Shown here: piece by piece, positions 25,296-33,875 of the stretch
How the letters are laid out: every line of letters begins with the position of its first letter
How positions within the stretch are numbered: position 1 is the stretch's first letter
Source: JAWLBM01 sp041687675
GTDB taxonomy: Bacteria > Pseudomonadota > Alphaproteobacteria > Rhizobiales > Pleomorphomonadaceae
Reading direction: 5' to 3'
Assembly: GCA_041687675.1 (NCBI GenBank)
Contig: JAWLBM010000008.1
Coordinates: 62,001-126,000 of the forward strand
DNA: 64,000 nucleotides
The notes under the pieces: model-generated
Databases searched by the model: none
The model's input: only the letters and a program-made list of their open reading frames with translations
What the model was told of the DNA's origin: nothing
Made by a program: the position numbers and the translations under genes

Positions 25296-27550
25296 CCGTT
25301 GCGCCCGCGGGCGCGGGCCCTCGCGCGCATCCGCCGCACCAGGGCGTGGAACCCGAAGGAGAGGGCGATCCAGCCGGCCACGAGGAGGGCGATCCGGGCG
25401 ATGCCGGCCGGGGTCGGGTCGCGGAGGAGCTGCAGCAGGTTTTCGCCGAGGCTCGACATCACCGCGATTCCGGGCGCAAGGCCGAGGGCGGTGCCGATCA
25501 GGTAGTCCGCGAGCGGGATCCGGCTCGCCCCGGCGACGAGGTTGACGAAGGTGAACGGGGCGACCGGGACGAGGCGGATGGTCGCCACCGCGATCACCCC
25601 GTGGTCGGAGATCGCCTGCCGGATGCGGTTGATCCGCGGCCCCATCACCCGGCGCAGCGGCCGCGCCCCCACCAGCCACCCGATGGCGTAGGTGGCGAGG
25701 GCGCTCGCCATCGCTCCCGCCGAGGCATAGAGGATGCCCGGCCAGAGGCCGAAGGCGGCCGCCGTCCCGGCGATCAGCACCGTCACCGGGAACACCACCA
25801 GCCCTCCCAGCACGAAGACGAGCACGGTGAGCGGCAGCCCGAAGGCGCCCTGGTCGAGCCGGCCGAGCTGGTCGGCGACCAGCGCCGGATCGGTCATGGC
25901 GGCGAGCGGCGTGTAGCGCCAGGCGAGCAGCAGCGCCACGCCCGCGAGCAGGGCGGCCCCGGCCGCCAGCCAGCGCCGCAGCCGGCGGGGGCTGGTGTGG
26001 CCGCCGTCGAAGTCCGACAGGAAGTCCGTCCTCAGGATCGGCCGCGGCGGGTCGGCGATCGCCTCGATGCCGGCCGGCGGATCCTCCGCGCCGAGGGCGC
26101 CGTCGTCGATGTCGGCGAGCCCGCGGCCCGGGCGGGTGCAGCTTCGGGCGGCCTCGAGGATGGAGCCGGTGCGCCGCAGCGCGGCGGCGATGTCGGCGGG
26201 ATCGGCGCCGCAGTGCTCGGCGAGGAAGCGGTCGCGGACGGCGGCGATCGCCCGCCGCTCCTCCGTCGTCGTCGCCTCGACGGCGAGGTCGCACTCGCTG
26301 TCCGCACCGAGCGAGCGGTTGCAAAGGTTGGCCGAGCCGACGCGCAGGATGCGGTCGTCGACGATCATCACCTTGGCGTGGACCATCACCTCCGTCCGCT
26401 CCGGGCCGCTGCCGACGAAGGGATGCGCCAGCCACACCCGGTCGTCGAGGCCGGCCGCCCGGATCATCGCCATGAAGCGGATGCGCCCGGCGAGCATGGT
26501 CCGGTGCTCGAACCAGGTGTGGTGGGTCCTCGGGCAGACCAGCAGCACCTCCAGCTCCGGCCGCGCCCGCATCCGCTCGATCAGCCGGTCGGCCAACGAG
26601 GCAGCGGTGAGAAACTGGTTCTCCACGTAGATGCAGCGTTCCGCCGCGTCGATCATGGCCTCGAACAGCCGCTCGACCTCGTTCACCATCGCCGAGCCGC
26701 TGCCGCCGGGGACCGTTCGGGCGATGCCGATGCGGACGTCCCGGAAGTCCGGCGCGAGGCCCTCGGGCCAGCGGTCGCCCCCGACGGGCGGCGCCGGCGG
26801 TATGTCCTCGAGGGCCGCGGCCGCCCAGCGGGCCCGGGCGAGATCCCCGAGGGCGCGGGCGGCGTCGCCGTCGATCACCATCTGCACGTCGTGGAACGGC
26901 CGGTAGCCGGCGCCCGCCGGGTCGCGGCGCATGGGGTTCGACGGCCGGTGGCCGGGTTCGTCCCAGCGGCGGATCGTGAGGTCGAGGCCGCCGGCGAAGG
27001 CGACCGCGTCGTCGACCACCACGACCTTCTGGTGCTGGGCGGAGCCGACGGGGAGCACGTCGTCGAGACAGACGTCGATCTCGGGGACCGTGGCCCACTG
27101 CAGCCCGATCGCATGGACGAACTCGCGCTCCAGCGCGAAGAGGAGCGAGTAGTCCCACAGCAGGATCCGCACCGAGATGCGCGGGCGCCGCCGGACCACC
27201 TCCGCGAGGAATTCCCCGAGCGTCTCCGGCAGGTCGTCGCCTGTTCGCCCGTCGGGGCCGACCAGCCGGGTCCGGCTGTCGACGTCCCAGCCGATGATGG
27301 TGACCGCGTGTTCCGCCTCGGCCATCGCCCGGCGGACGGCGGCGAAATAGGCCGCGGCGTCGACCAGCACGGTGGCGCGCCCCGCGTGCTCGAGAGTCCA
27401 GACGGTATCGCCGGGCCGCAGCAGCGCGGTCGGTCCCGCCCCGCCGTCCCGCGCGACGTCGCCGTCCGCCGTCATGTCTGTCGCGTCCATGCCCGTCGCG
27501 CGCCCCGTCGTCTGGTCACCGTCCACCGTGAACAAACCTCCGGCGGCCAT
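25292..27550 (-). CDS. Phospholipase D-like protein fused to VTT (DedA/TVP38-like) membrane domain
   Basis: A 752-residue fusion. The N-terminal half has two HKD motifs, HQKVVVVDDAVAFAGG near 165 and HAKVMIVDDRILRVGSANL near 397, so it is a complete phospholipase D/cardiolipin-synthase-like catalytic unit. A helix near 520 leads into a VTT (SNARE-associated, TVP38/TMEM64-like) domain of about 540-740: VFVLGGLVVFPVTVLIAGTAAAFG and RLVPVAPFTFVNLVAGASRIPLADY. It likely acts at the inner membrane on phospholipids. The start is uncertain: ATG 27550 lacks a good ribosome site, while GTG 27526 has GGAGG ten bases upstream. Confidence 0.87.
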   Translation of the reverse strand: MAAGGLFTVDGDQTTGRATGMDATDMTADGDVARDGGAGPTALLRPGDTVWTLEHAGRATVLVDAAAYFAAVRRAMAEAEHAVTIIGWDVDSRTRLVGPDGRTGDDLPETLGEFLAEVVRRRPRISVRILLWDYSLLFALEREFVHAIGLQWATVPEIDVCLDDVLPVGSAQHQKVVVVDDAVAFAGGLDLTIRRWDEPGHRPSNPMRRDPAGAGYRPFHDVQMVIDGDAARALGDLARARWAAAALEDIPPAPPVGGDRWPEGLAPDFRDVRIGIARTVPGGSGSAMVNEVERLFEAMIDAAERCIYVENQFLTAASLADRLIERMRARPELEVLLVCPRTHHTWFEHRTMLAGRIRFMAMIRAAGLDDRVWLAHPFVGSGPERTEVMVHAKVMIVDDRILRVGSANLCNRSLGADSECDLAVEATTTEERRAIAAVRDRFLAEHCGADPADIAAALRRTGSILEAARSCTRPGRGLADIDDGALGAEDPPAGIEAIADPPRPILRTDFLSDFDGGHTSPRRLRRWLAAGAALLAGVALLLAWRYTPLAAMTDPALVADQLGRLDQGAFGLPLTVLVFVLGGLVVFPVTVLIAGTAAAFGLWPGILYASAGAMASALATYAIGWLVGARPLRRVMGPRINRIRQAISDHGVIAVATIRLVPVAPFTFVNLVAGASRIPLADYLIGTALGLAPGIAVMSSLGENLLQLLRDPTPAGIARIALLVAGWIALSFGFHALVRRMRARARARGRNG

Positions 27551-27586
27551 TCTGGTTCGAAAGCTGCGCCGATGCGACCCCCCGGC

Positions 27587-28702
27587 TCAGGTCTTCACGT
27601 GGGCCGGCTTGCGGCCGGGGGCGGCGCGGGCGCGGACGAGGCGGTTGAGCGCGTTCTCGATCCGCTCCCGCTCGCCGTCGCGCCGGGAGGTGAGCCAGCT
27701 TTGCCGAAGCGAGCCGTCGACGAACCCGTCGACCACCACCCGGTGGACATAGCTCTTGCGCACCACCGCCGGCGTGTTGGAAAGGTGCTTCGACACCTCC
27801 GCCATCACGGTGGCCAACTGCTTGCGCCGTCGGCTCTCGCTCGGCGCCGGCTCCATCCCGACGAGCCGCTCGGCGGCGGCGGCGCTGGCGGCCAGCATCC
27901 TGAGGTCCTTCGCCGAGATCGGCCGGCCGGCGACGCGGCGGAGATACGTGTTCACGTCGGCGGCGCTGATGCGGTGGGGCCGCCCCGAGGCGTCGCAATA
28001 CTGGAGCAGGCGTCGGCCGGGAAGCTTGGCCATCCGCTTGAGCGCCCGGGCGAGGCGCGGGTCGCGGATCGCGCAGGCGATGGACTTGCCGCCCTTGCCG
28101 GTGAAGGTGAGCCGCACCGCGTCGCCGGTCACGGTGACGTCCTTCTTGAGGAGGGTGGAGGCGCCGCGGCTGCCGCTCGAGCGCAGGTAGGCCTCGCAGC
28201 CGACGCGGATCGCGCCGGCGTCGATCAGCGCCACCGCCGCCGCGGCCGCCTTGGTCCGGCTCATCCGGCTGTCGGCGAGGTCGCGGGCGACGGACCGGCG
28301 CAGCCGCGGCAGGCAGGCGAGCACCATGGCGAGGTGGTCCTGCTTGTCGGCCTCGCGCACCTGCTCCCACTCCGGATGGTAGCGATACTGCAGCCGGCCC
28401 TTGTCGTCGCGCCCGACCGCCTGGATGTGGGCCCTCGGGTCGGCGGCAATCCGCACGTCGTGGTAGGCGGGCGGAATGGCGAGCCTGCGGATGCGCTCGA
28501 GTGTCTCCCGGTCTGTGACCGGCCGCCCGTCGGCGTGGTGGAAGGAGAAGCCGCGGCCGCGCCGGCGGCGCTCGATCGCCAGGCTCTTCGCCTCGACATG
28601 ATGGAGGTCGCCGTCCGAGCCGGCTGGGGGCCTTTCCTTTCCGGATCCGCGGGCGGACGTCGTCTTCGATCCGGCGCGGCCGGGCGGGCGGGGTGCTGTC
28701 AT
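27587..28702 (-). CDS. DNA topoisomerase IB (poxvirus/bacterial type)
   Basis: A 371-residue type IB topoisomerase, which relaxes supercoils through a 3'-phosphotyrosine. The N-terminal domain includes RRRGRGFSFHHADGRPV and IPPAYHDVRIAADPRAHIQAVGRD; the catalytic domain includes FTGKGGK, DLRMLAA and the nucleophile in VVRKSYVHRVVV (Tyr near 319). The first 40 residues are disordered and basic. It precedes the phospholipase D gene by a 36-bp gap on the same strand, a neighbourhood seen for bacterial topoisomerase IB genes among accessory repair and stress functions. In-frame codons upstream of 28702 are not conserved-like. Confidence 0.92.
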   Translation of the reverse strand: MTAPRPPGRAGSKTTSARGSGKERPPAGSDGDLHHVEAKSLAIERRRRGRGFSFHHADGRPVTDRETLERIRRLAIPPAYHDVRIAADPRAHIQAVGRDDKGRLQYRYHPEWEQVREADKQDHLAMVLACLPRLRRSVARDLADSRMSRTKAAAAAVALIDAGAIRVGCEAYLRSSGSRGASTLLKKDVTVTGDAVRLTFTGKGGKSIACAIRDPRLARALKRMAKLPGRRLLQYCDASGRPHRISAADVNTYLRRVAGRPISAKDLRMLAASAAAAERLVGMEPAPSESRRRKQLATVMAEVSKHLSNTPAVVRKSYVHRVVVDGFVDGSLRQSWLTSRRDGERERIENALNRLVRARAAPGRKPAHVKT

Positions 28703-28845
28703 GACGGCATCAACTGCAAAGTCGCCGGGTCGTTCCCGCGGCGGATCGGAGGCGGAAAGCTCCGCTGGCGTCCGCCTCGCGCGGGGTATATGTATCTGCC
28801 GCCGCAGGTCTTCCGGCCGCGGCGCCACGGGAGTCGACGGGACGG

Positions 28846-29622
28846 ATGCTGAAGGTGCGCGTCATCCCCTGCCTGGACGTCAGGGACGGGCGGGTGGTCA
28901 AGGGAGTGAACTTCGTCGATCTGGTCGACGCGGGCGATCCGGTGGAATCGGCCGCGGCCTACGATGCCGCCGGCGCCGACGAACTCTGCTTCCTCGACAT
29001 CACGGCGAGCCACGAGGACCGGGGCACGCTGCTCGACGTCGTCTCCCGCACCGCCGAGCGCTGCTTCATGCCGGTCACCGTCGGCGGCGGCATTCGCACG
29101 GTGGAGGACATCCGCACGCTGCTGCTGGCCGGGGCGGACAAGGTGTCGATCAACACCGCCGCCGTCAGCGACCGCGCCTTCGTCGGCCGCGCCGCCGACA
29201 AGTTCGGCGACCAGTGCATCGTCGTCGCCATCGACGCCAAGAAGGTGTCGGGCGAGGGCGAGCCCGACCGCTTCGAGATCTTCACCCACGGCGGCCGCCG
29301 GGCGACCGGCATCGACGCCGTCGCCTTCGCCCGGGAGGTGGTGGCGCTCGGCGCCGGGGAGATCCTGCTCACCTCGATGGACCGCGACGGGACCAAGGTG
29401 GGCTTCGACCTGCCGCTGACCCGCGCCGTGGCGGACGCGGTGCACGTGCCGGTGATCGCCTCCGGCGGCGTCGGCACGCTCGACCACCTGGTGGAGGGCG
29501 TCACGCAGGGCCACGCCTCGGCGGTGCTCGCCGCCTCGATCTTCCACTTCGGCACCTTCTCCATCGGCGAGGCGAAGGCCCACATGGCCGCCGCCGGCCT
29601 GCCGATGCGCCTCGCGGCCTGA
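28846..29622 (+). CDS. hisF: Imidazole glycerol phosphate synthase cyclase subunit HisF
   Basis: A 258-residue TIM barrel that makes imidazole glycerol phosphate and AICAR in histidine synthesis with HisH. The catalytic Asp residues lie in IPCLDVRDGRVVKG (D11) and VVAIDAKKV (near 130); phosphate-binding motifs TVGGGIRTVEDI and ASGGVGTLDHL are intact. Length is normal. HisE follows after 7 bp; hisH and hisA are not in the window, so the locus is the 3' end of a split his set or its promoter-proximal pair. A TATATG-like sequence upstream (about 28787) could be the promoter. Confidence 0.97.
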   Translation: MLKVRVIPCLDVRDGRVVKGVNFVDLVDAGDPVESAAAYDAAGADELCFLDITASHEDRGTLLDVVSRTAERCFMPVTVGGGIRTVEDIRTLLLAGADKVSINTAAVSDRAFVGRAADKFGDQCIVVAIDAKKVSGEGEPDRFEIFTHGGRRATGIDAVAFAREVVALGAGEILLTSMDRDGTKVGFDLPLTRAVADAVHVPVIASGGVGTLDHLVEGVTQGHASAVLAASIFHFGTFSIGEAKAHMAAAGLPMRLAA

Positions 29623-29629
29623 GAGCGTC

Positions 29630-29956
29630 ATGATGCCCGGCTTCACCCTCCAGGACCTCGAGACCGTCGTCGACCAGCGCATCGCCGGGGGCGACGAGAC
29701 CTCCTACACCCGCAAGCTGGCCGGCCGCGGCATGGAGACTTGCGCCCAGAAGCTGGGCGAGGAGGCGGTCGAGGCGGTGATCGCCGCGGTCGGCGGGGAC
29801 CGCAAGGGCCTCATCGGCGAGACGGCGGACCTCCTCTACCACCTCCTCGTGGTGCTGCGCGTCGCCGGCGTCTCCCTCGACGAGGTGATGGCGGAGCTTC
29901 AGGCCCGCAGCGGCCGTTCGGGGCTGGCCGAAAAGGCGTCCCGGCCGAAAGACTAG
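29630..29956 (+). CDS. hisE: Phosphoribosyl-ATP diphosphatase HisE
   Basis: A 108-residue all-helical MazG-like hydrolase that converts PRPP-ATP to PR-AMP, step two of histidine synthesis. Motifs: GDETSYTRKLAGRG, KLGEEAVEAVIAAVGGD (metal-binding Glu residues) and LIGETADLLYHLLVVL. Two adjacent ATGs at 29630 and 29633 are both possible. It is the second gene of a hisF-hisE-coaA strand run, with coaA starting 81 bp later. Confidence 0.95.
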   Translation: MMPGFTLQDLETVVDQRIAGGDETSYTRKLAGRGMETCAQKLGEEAVEAVIAAVGGDRKGLIGETADLLYHLLVVLRVAGVSLDEVMAELQARSGRSGLAEKASRPKD

Positions 29957-30037
29957 GACGAAAGCGGACCCGACATGGTGCTAACCTGCCGGGATCGTTC
30001 ACCGGAGCGTCGCTTCGCCGGCGCCTTGGACCGGACC

Positions 30038-30991
30038 ATGGACCAGACCGCCCGCAGCACCCTCTCCCCCTACCAGCACTTCACCAAGGCCGAGTGGTCG
30101 CTGCTGCGCCGCGGCACGCCGATGACACTGACCGCCGCCGACGTCGATCGCCTGCGCTCGCTCGGCGACCCGGTCTCGCTGGAGGAGGTGGAGGACGTCT
30201 ACCTGCCGCTGTCGCGGCTGCTGTCGCTCTATGTCGAGGCGACGCAGGGGCTGCACCGGGCGACGCAGCAGTTCCTCGGCCAGCAGACGGCGAAGATGCC
30301 CTTCATCATCGGCGTCGCGGGGTCGGTGGCGGTCGGCAAGTCCACCTCCGCGCGCCTGCTCAGGGCGCTGCTCGGCCGGTGGTCCGCGAGCCCCAAGGTC
30401 GACCTCGTCACCACCGACGGCTTCCTGCTGCCCAACGCGGTGCTGAGGGCCGAGGGGCTGATGGAGCGCAAGGGCTTTCCGGAGAGCTACAACCTGCCGG
30501 CCCTGCTCGGCTTCCTCTCAGATATCAAGGCCGGCAAGCCGAACGTGACGGCGCCGGTCTACTCGCACCTCGTCTACGACGTGGTGCCCGGCGGGACGGT
30601 CACCATCGACCGGCCGGACATCCTGATCCTCGAAGGCCTCAACGTGCTGCAGACCTCGCGGCTGCCGCGCGACGGCAAGGCGATCCCCTTCGTCTCCGAC
30701 TTCTTCGACTTCTCGATCTACATCGACGCAGACGAGGAGATCCTGCGCCGCTGGTACGTCACCCGCTTCATGCGCCTGCGCGAGACGGCCTTCCGCGACC
30801 CGCGCTCCTTCTTCCACCGCTACGCCGAGATCTCGGAGGCGGAGGCGGTGGCCATCGCCAACGGGCTGTGGGACCGCATCAACCTGCCGAACCTGCGCGA
30901 CAACATCCTGCCGACCCGCCCCCGCGCCGACCTGGTGCTGAGGAAGGGCGCCGACCACGCGGTCGAGACGGTGCTGCTGAGGAAGCTGTAA
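30038..30991 (+). CDS. coaA: Type I pantothenate kinase
   Basis: A 317-residue CoaA that phosphorylates pantothenate, the first step of coenzyme A synthesis. It starts SPYQHFTKAEWSLLR; the P-loop GVAGSVAVGKSTSARLL is near 90-105, followed by TTDGFLLPN, KGFPESYNLPALL and FVSDFFDFSIYIDA, ending ILPTRPRADLVLRKG. All are standard for the type I enzyme, which is feedback-inhibited by CoA. Start at 30038 is set by family alignment; the extra 21 codons upstream are not family-like. Confidence 0.97.
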   Translation: MDQTARSTLSPYQHFTKAEWSLLRRGTPMTLTAADVDRLRSLGDPVSLEEVEDVYLPLSRLLSLYVEATQGLHRATQQFLGQQTAKMPFIIGVAGSVAVGKSTSARLLRALLGRWSASPKVDLVTTDGFLLPNAVLRAEGLMERKGFPESYNLPALLGFLSDIKAGKPNVTAPVYSHLVYDVVPGGTVTIDRPDILILEGLNVLQTSRLPRDGKAIPFVSDFFDFSIYIDADEEILRRWYVTRFMRLRETAFRDPRSFFHRYAEISEAEAVAIANGLWDRINLPNLRDNILPTRPRADLVLRKGADHAVETVLLRKL

Positions 30992-31016
30992 GAGCGGACG
31001 AGCCCCCGCTCGCCCG

Positions 31017-32012
31017 TCACCTGCCGCGTCTGCGCCCCTCCCGGCCCCGGCCGGCGGTCCCGGGCTGGACGAGGGCGCCGGGGGCGAGCTTCGCCTCCGC
31101 CTCGGCCTGCAGGCGGCGGTAGCTTTCGACCACGATCGACCGGATCCAGGCGCCGCCGGCGTCGCTGGCGAGCCGCGAGCTCCACAGGAAGCGCACGAGG
31201 ACGGGCTCGAGGTCGACCGGCGGGCGGAAGGCGCGAAGCCCGAAGGCCTCCATGTCCCAGGCGAGCAGGGCCGCCGGGAAGGTGCCGAGGAAATCGGACC
31301 TGGCGAGCAGCGAGGCGACGCCCGCGGAATCCCCGATGATCGCGCTCACCCGCCGCGCCGCCGCATCCGGGCCGCCGGCGACAGGGAACGGGTTCCGCGC
31401 CGACCGCGTCACGTTGACCATCAGGTGCGGGTACCGCCGCCAGGCGTCGAGGCCCCAGGCGGCGCAGGCGGGGTGGTCGCCGCGCGCGAAGGTCACCCAG
31501 GAGAAGGGCTCCATCACCTGCTGCTCCAGCCCGTCCGGCAGCCGAGGCTCGCCGCCGAGGTGGGCGAGGTCGACAAGCCCCTCGCTCAGGGCGGCGTAGA
31601 CGTCGTGGTGGGCCGGGAGCCATTCGATCCTGGTGTTGGGCGCCTCCGCCTCCACCCGGGCGGAGACCTCCGCGATGACCCGGGTGAGCGTCGGCATGGC
31701 GATCCGGAACACCCTGTCGCTGGTCGCCGGGTCGAACAGGCCGCGCGGCGCGATGACCCGGCGGATGCTGCGCAGGATCGGCCGGACGTCCTCGATGACG
31801 GTCTCGGCGAAGGGGCTCGGCTGCATCTTGCCGCCGACCCGCACCAGCAGCGGGTCGCCGAGCTGTTCTCTGAGCCGCGCCAGCGAATGGCTCACGGCCG
31901 ACTGCGTCCGCCCGATCCGCTCGGCGGTGGCGGTGACGCTGCGGGTGTCCATCAGCACCTCGAACACAACGAGGAGATTGAGGTCTACCCGGTTCAGATC
32001 GATCTCTTTCAT
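31017..32012 (-). CDS. LysR-family transcriptional regulator (NodD-like)
   Basis: A 331-residue LysR regulator. The HTH (about 8-65) reads VDLNLLVVFEVLMDTRSVTATAERIGRTQSAVSHSLARLR, the NodD/Nac-like form; the effector domain begins near 95 and the last 40 residues are a Gly/Arg-rich tail. It is divergent from a sulfotransferase-family gene, its likely target. A perfect TTTCAT-N5-ATGAAA repeat overlaps its own ATG, suggesting autorepression. The effector is unknown. Confidence 0.9.
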   Translation of the reverse strand: MKEIDLNRVDLNLLVVFEVLMDTRSVTATAERIGRTQSAVSHSLARLREQLGDPLLVRVGGKMQPSPFAETVIEDVRPILRSIRRVIAPRGLFDPATSDRVFRIAMPTLTRVIAEVSARVEAEAPNTRIEWLPAHHDVYAALSEGLVDLAHLGGEPRLPDGLEQQVMEPFSWVTFARGDHPACAAWGLDAWRRYPHLMVNVTRSARNPFPVAGGPDAAARRVSAIIGDSAGVASLLARSDFLGTFPAALLAWDMEAFGLRAFRPPVDLEPVLVRFLWSSRLASDAGGAWIRSIVVESYRRLQAEAEAKLAPGALVQPGTAGRGREGRRRGR

Positions 32013-32023
32013 ACCCTATGAAA
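32007..32023. promoter_or_regulatory. Inverted repeat over the LysR start codon
   Basis: TTTCAT-N5-ATGAAA, perfect 6-bp arms, contains a T-N11-A element (LysR-type). The left arm includes the start codon (on the minus strand) of the LysR gene at 32012, and the site lies 102 bp before the divergent sulfotransferase gene. It fits an operator for the adjacent regulator. Confidence 0.5.
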
Positions 32024-32125
32024 ACTGTTCGTTCGACGCCCGCCCGGACTGGCGCGATGCTCTGCTCCAGGCAAGGCCACGGCGCCAATTCCGATCGATG
32101 GCATTCATAGGGGAGATCAGCAGTC

Positions 32126-32770
32126 ATGGCACTCGAAATCGTCGGCGCCGGCTTCGGACGGACGGGCACCTACTCGCTGAAGGCGGCGCTCGAGCGCCTG
32201 GGCTTCGGCCCCTGCCACCACATGTCGGAGGTGATCGGCGATCCCGAACAGGTCCGGCTCTGGGCCGAGGTCGCCGACGGGCGCCCGGACTTCGGCCGCA
32301 CCTTCGAGGGCTTCCGCTCCGCGGTGGATTTTCCGGCCACCGCCTACTGGCAGGAGATCCTCGAGGCCAGTCCCGGCGCCAGGGTGATCCTGTCCGACCG
32401 CGATCCCGAGGACTGGTACGGGAGCTTCTCGCAGACCATCCTGCCGCTGATCCTCGACCGCGCCGCGTGGCCGGACGCCTCCCGGCCGTGGTTCGAGATG
32501 GTCGACCGGGTGGTCGTCGGCAAGGCGCTCGGAGGGTGCACGGACCGGGACGGCATCCTCGCCGCCTACCGCGCCAACGTGTCGTCCGCCCGGGACCTCG
32601 CGGCCGCCGGACGGGCGCTCGTCCTGCGTGTCGAGGACGGCTGGGAGCCGCTCTGCCGCTTCCTCGGGGTCGAGGTGCCGGACGAGCCCTATCCGAAGAC
32701 GAACGCGCGGGCGGAGTTCTTCGCGCGGGTCAGGTCGGGCACCGAGGAGGCCGCCCGCCAGCAAGTCTGA
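32126..32770 (+). CDS. Sulfotransferase family protein
   Basis: A 214-residue protein of the sulfotransferase-4 group found in bacteria and fungi. The PAPS 5'-phosphate loop is the near-N-terminal GAGFGRTGTYSLKAALERLGFGPCHHM; then AVDFPATAYWQEILEASPGARVILSDRDPEDWYGSF gives the 3'-phosphate region. It should move a sulfuryl group from PAPS to an unknown acceptor, though catalysis is unproven for most of these proteins. Divergent from a LysR gene that may control it; a hairpin follows at 32793. Confidence 0.82.
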   Translation: MALEIVGAGFGRTGTYSLKAALERLGFGPCHHMSEVIGDPEQVRLWAEVADGRPDFGRTFEGFRSAVDFPATAYWQEILEASPGARVILSDRDPEDWYGSFSQTILPLILDRAAWPDASRPWFEMVDRVVVGKALGGCTDRDGILAAYRANVSSARDLAAAGRALVLRVEDGWEPLCRFLGVEVPDEPYPKTNARAEFFARVRSGTEEAARQQV

Positions 32771-32792
32771 GCCGGCAAACCCACGGGCAAGC

Positions 32793-32814
32793 CCCGGTCG
32801 CGGTCGGGACCGGG
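32793..32814. terminator. Hairpin between converging sulfotransferase and TPR genes
   Basis: A 7-bp perfect GC stem (32793-32799 with 32808-32814) around an 8-nt loop, 22 bp after the sulfotransferase stop in a convergent gap. No T run follows in either direction, so termination may be Rho-assisted. Confidence 0.45.
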
Positions 32815-32890
32815 CCGCCCGCCATCAGCAGGTGGAGGCCCGGCGGCGGCCGGGATCGCCCGCCCCGGGGCGGCGCCCGAGCCGGAGCGG

Positions 32891-33685
32891 TCAGCCCTGC
32901 TGCTTCTCGTCCTTCATCTTGCTCCAGGTGTTCGCCTGGCTGAGCATGGCGCGGAGATAGGCAATGTTGGCCTTCGCCTGGTCCGGGTCGATCTCGGTGC
33001 GGGCGACCGCCTCGGCCTCGTCGAAGCGGCCCTGCAGGCCGATCACCAGCGCGAGGTTCTGGCGGATGCGGCTCGTCGCGTTCGGCGCCTCGGACGCCTG
33101 GCGCAGGATCTTCTCGGCCTCGGCGAGCTCGCCGGTCAGGAGGTGGCTGAGCGCCAGATTGTTGAGCACCGACGGCTCGCCCGGCGCGATCGCCAGCGCC
33201 TTGGCGTAGCGGTCGCGGGCGACCGCCGGGCGGCCCATCTGGTCGAGGATGGCGCCCTCGGCGGAGTAGAGCTTCCAGTCCGGCCGGTCCGGCCGCTGCA
33301 CCGACTGGATGATGTTGAGGGCCTGCTCGAAGTCGCCGTTCTCGGCCAGCGCCTTGCCGTAGGCGGCGCTGAGCTCGGGGTCGTCCTTGTGGGTGAGCTT
33401 GCCCTTGCCGAGCACCGCGACCGCCTGGTCGGTCTGGCCGTTGAGGCGCAGGGCGGCGGCGTAGTTGAGGATGGCGGAGCGGTCGCTCGGGTCGCGGTCG
33501 TAGCGGGCGCCCCAGCTGTCGAGCGCCTGGCGCATGTCCGCCTCGGACCGGACCGTGGAGCCGGTGACGGTGACGCCGCCATGGGAGCCGACCGCGGTGC
33601 CCTTGGACGCGCAGGCCGACACCGAAAGGGCGGCGAGAAGGGCAAGCGCGACGGCGGAGCGGCGGTGTTGGCGGTGGGCTGGCAT
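32891..33685 (-). CDS. TPR lipoprotein, TadD-like
   Basis: A 264-residue exported protein. Residues 1-24 are a signal peptide ending in a lipobox with the lipid-bearing Cys at 25 (LSVSAC). The rest is about five tetratricopeptide repeats (DPSDRSAILNYAAALRLNGQ, GEPSVLNNLALSHLLTGELAEAE). It resembles TadD, an outer-membrane-associated assembly factor for Flp/Tad pili, but no other tad genes are here, so it may be an orphan TPR lipoprotein. Start at 33685 gives the lipoprotein signal; upstream codons would spoil it. Confidence 0.82.
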   Translation of the reverse strand: MPAHRQHRRSAVALALLAALSVSACASKGTAVGSHGGVTVTGSTVRSEADMRQALDSWGARYDRDPSDRSAILNYAAALRLNGQTDQAVAVLGKGKLTHKDDPELSAAYGKALAENGDFEQALNIIQSVQRPDRPDWKLYSAEGAILDQMGRPAVARDRYAKALAIAPGEPSVLNNLALSHLLTGELAEAEKILRQASEAPNATSRIRQNLALVIGLQGRFDEAEAVARTEIDPDQAKANIAYLRAMLSQANTWSKMKDEKQQG

Positions 33686-33875
33686 GGACTGTCCCCGATC
33701 GTCCGATCCGGTTCGGATCACCTTCCCCTTTCGTAATCCGTTAACCTTACCGCGAAGTTAATGACCGGGCGGCGAGCCCGCCGGCGGGCCTTGCCAATCC
33801 GCCGGCCCGTCCCCATGATCCGGCCCCGCCACCCAAGCCGCGGCGCCTCGCCGCGACAACAGCCGGAGCTTCGCC

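Noticed and set aside
27551..27586. A TGGTTCGAA string suggestive of a tRNA T-arm
   Set aside because: The gap is only 36 bp and has no other tRNA arms; no tRNA was found anywhere in the window.
25346..28852. Very long open frame (over 1100 codons) on the plus strand, antisense to the phospholipase D and topoisomerase genes
   Set aside because: It is a mirror of the codon bias of the true genes (GC at third positions removes stops). Its translation is Arg/Gly/Ala/Asp-rich with no motif, whereas the minus-strand frames carry full catalytic motifs. The same applies to long antisense frames at 5657-8611, 12600-14015, 34110-36488, 46735-48942 and 50800-53100.
33738..33765. TTAA half-sites that might be a CtrA site between the TPR lipoprotein and aminopeptidase genes
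   Set aside because: The two TTAA elements are separated by 13 bases instead of the 7 of the CtrA consensus.
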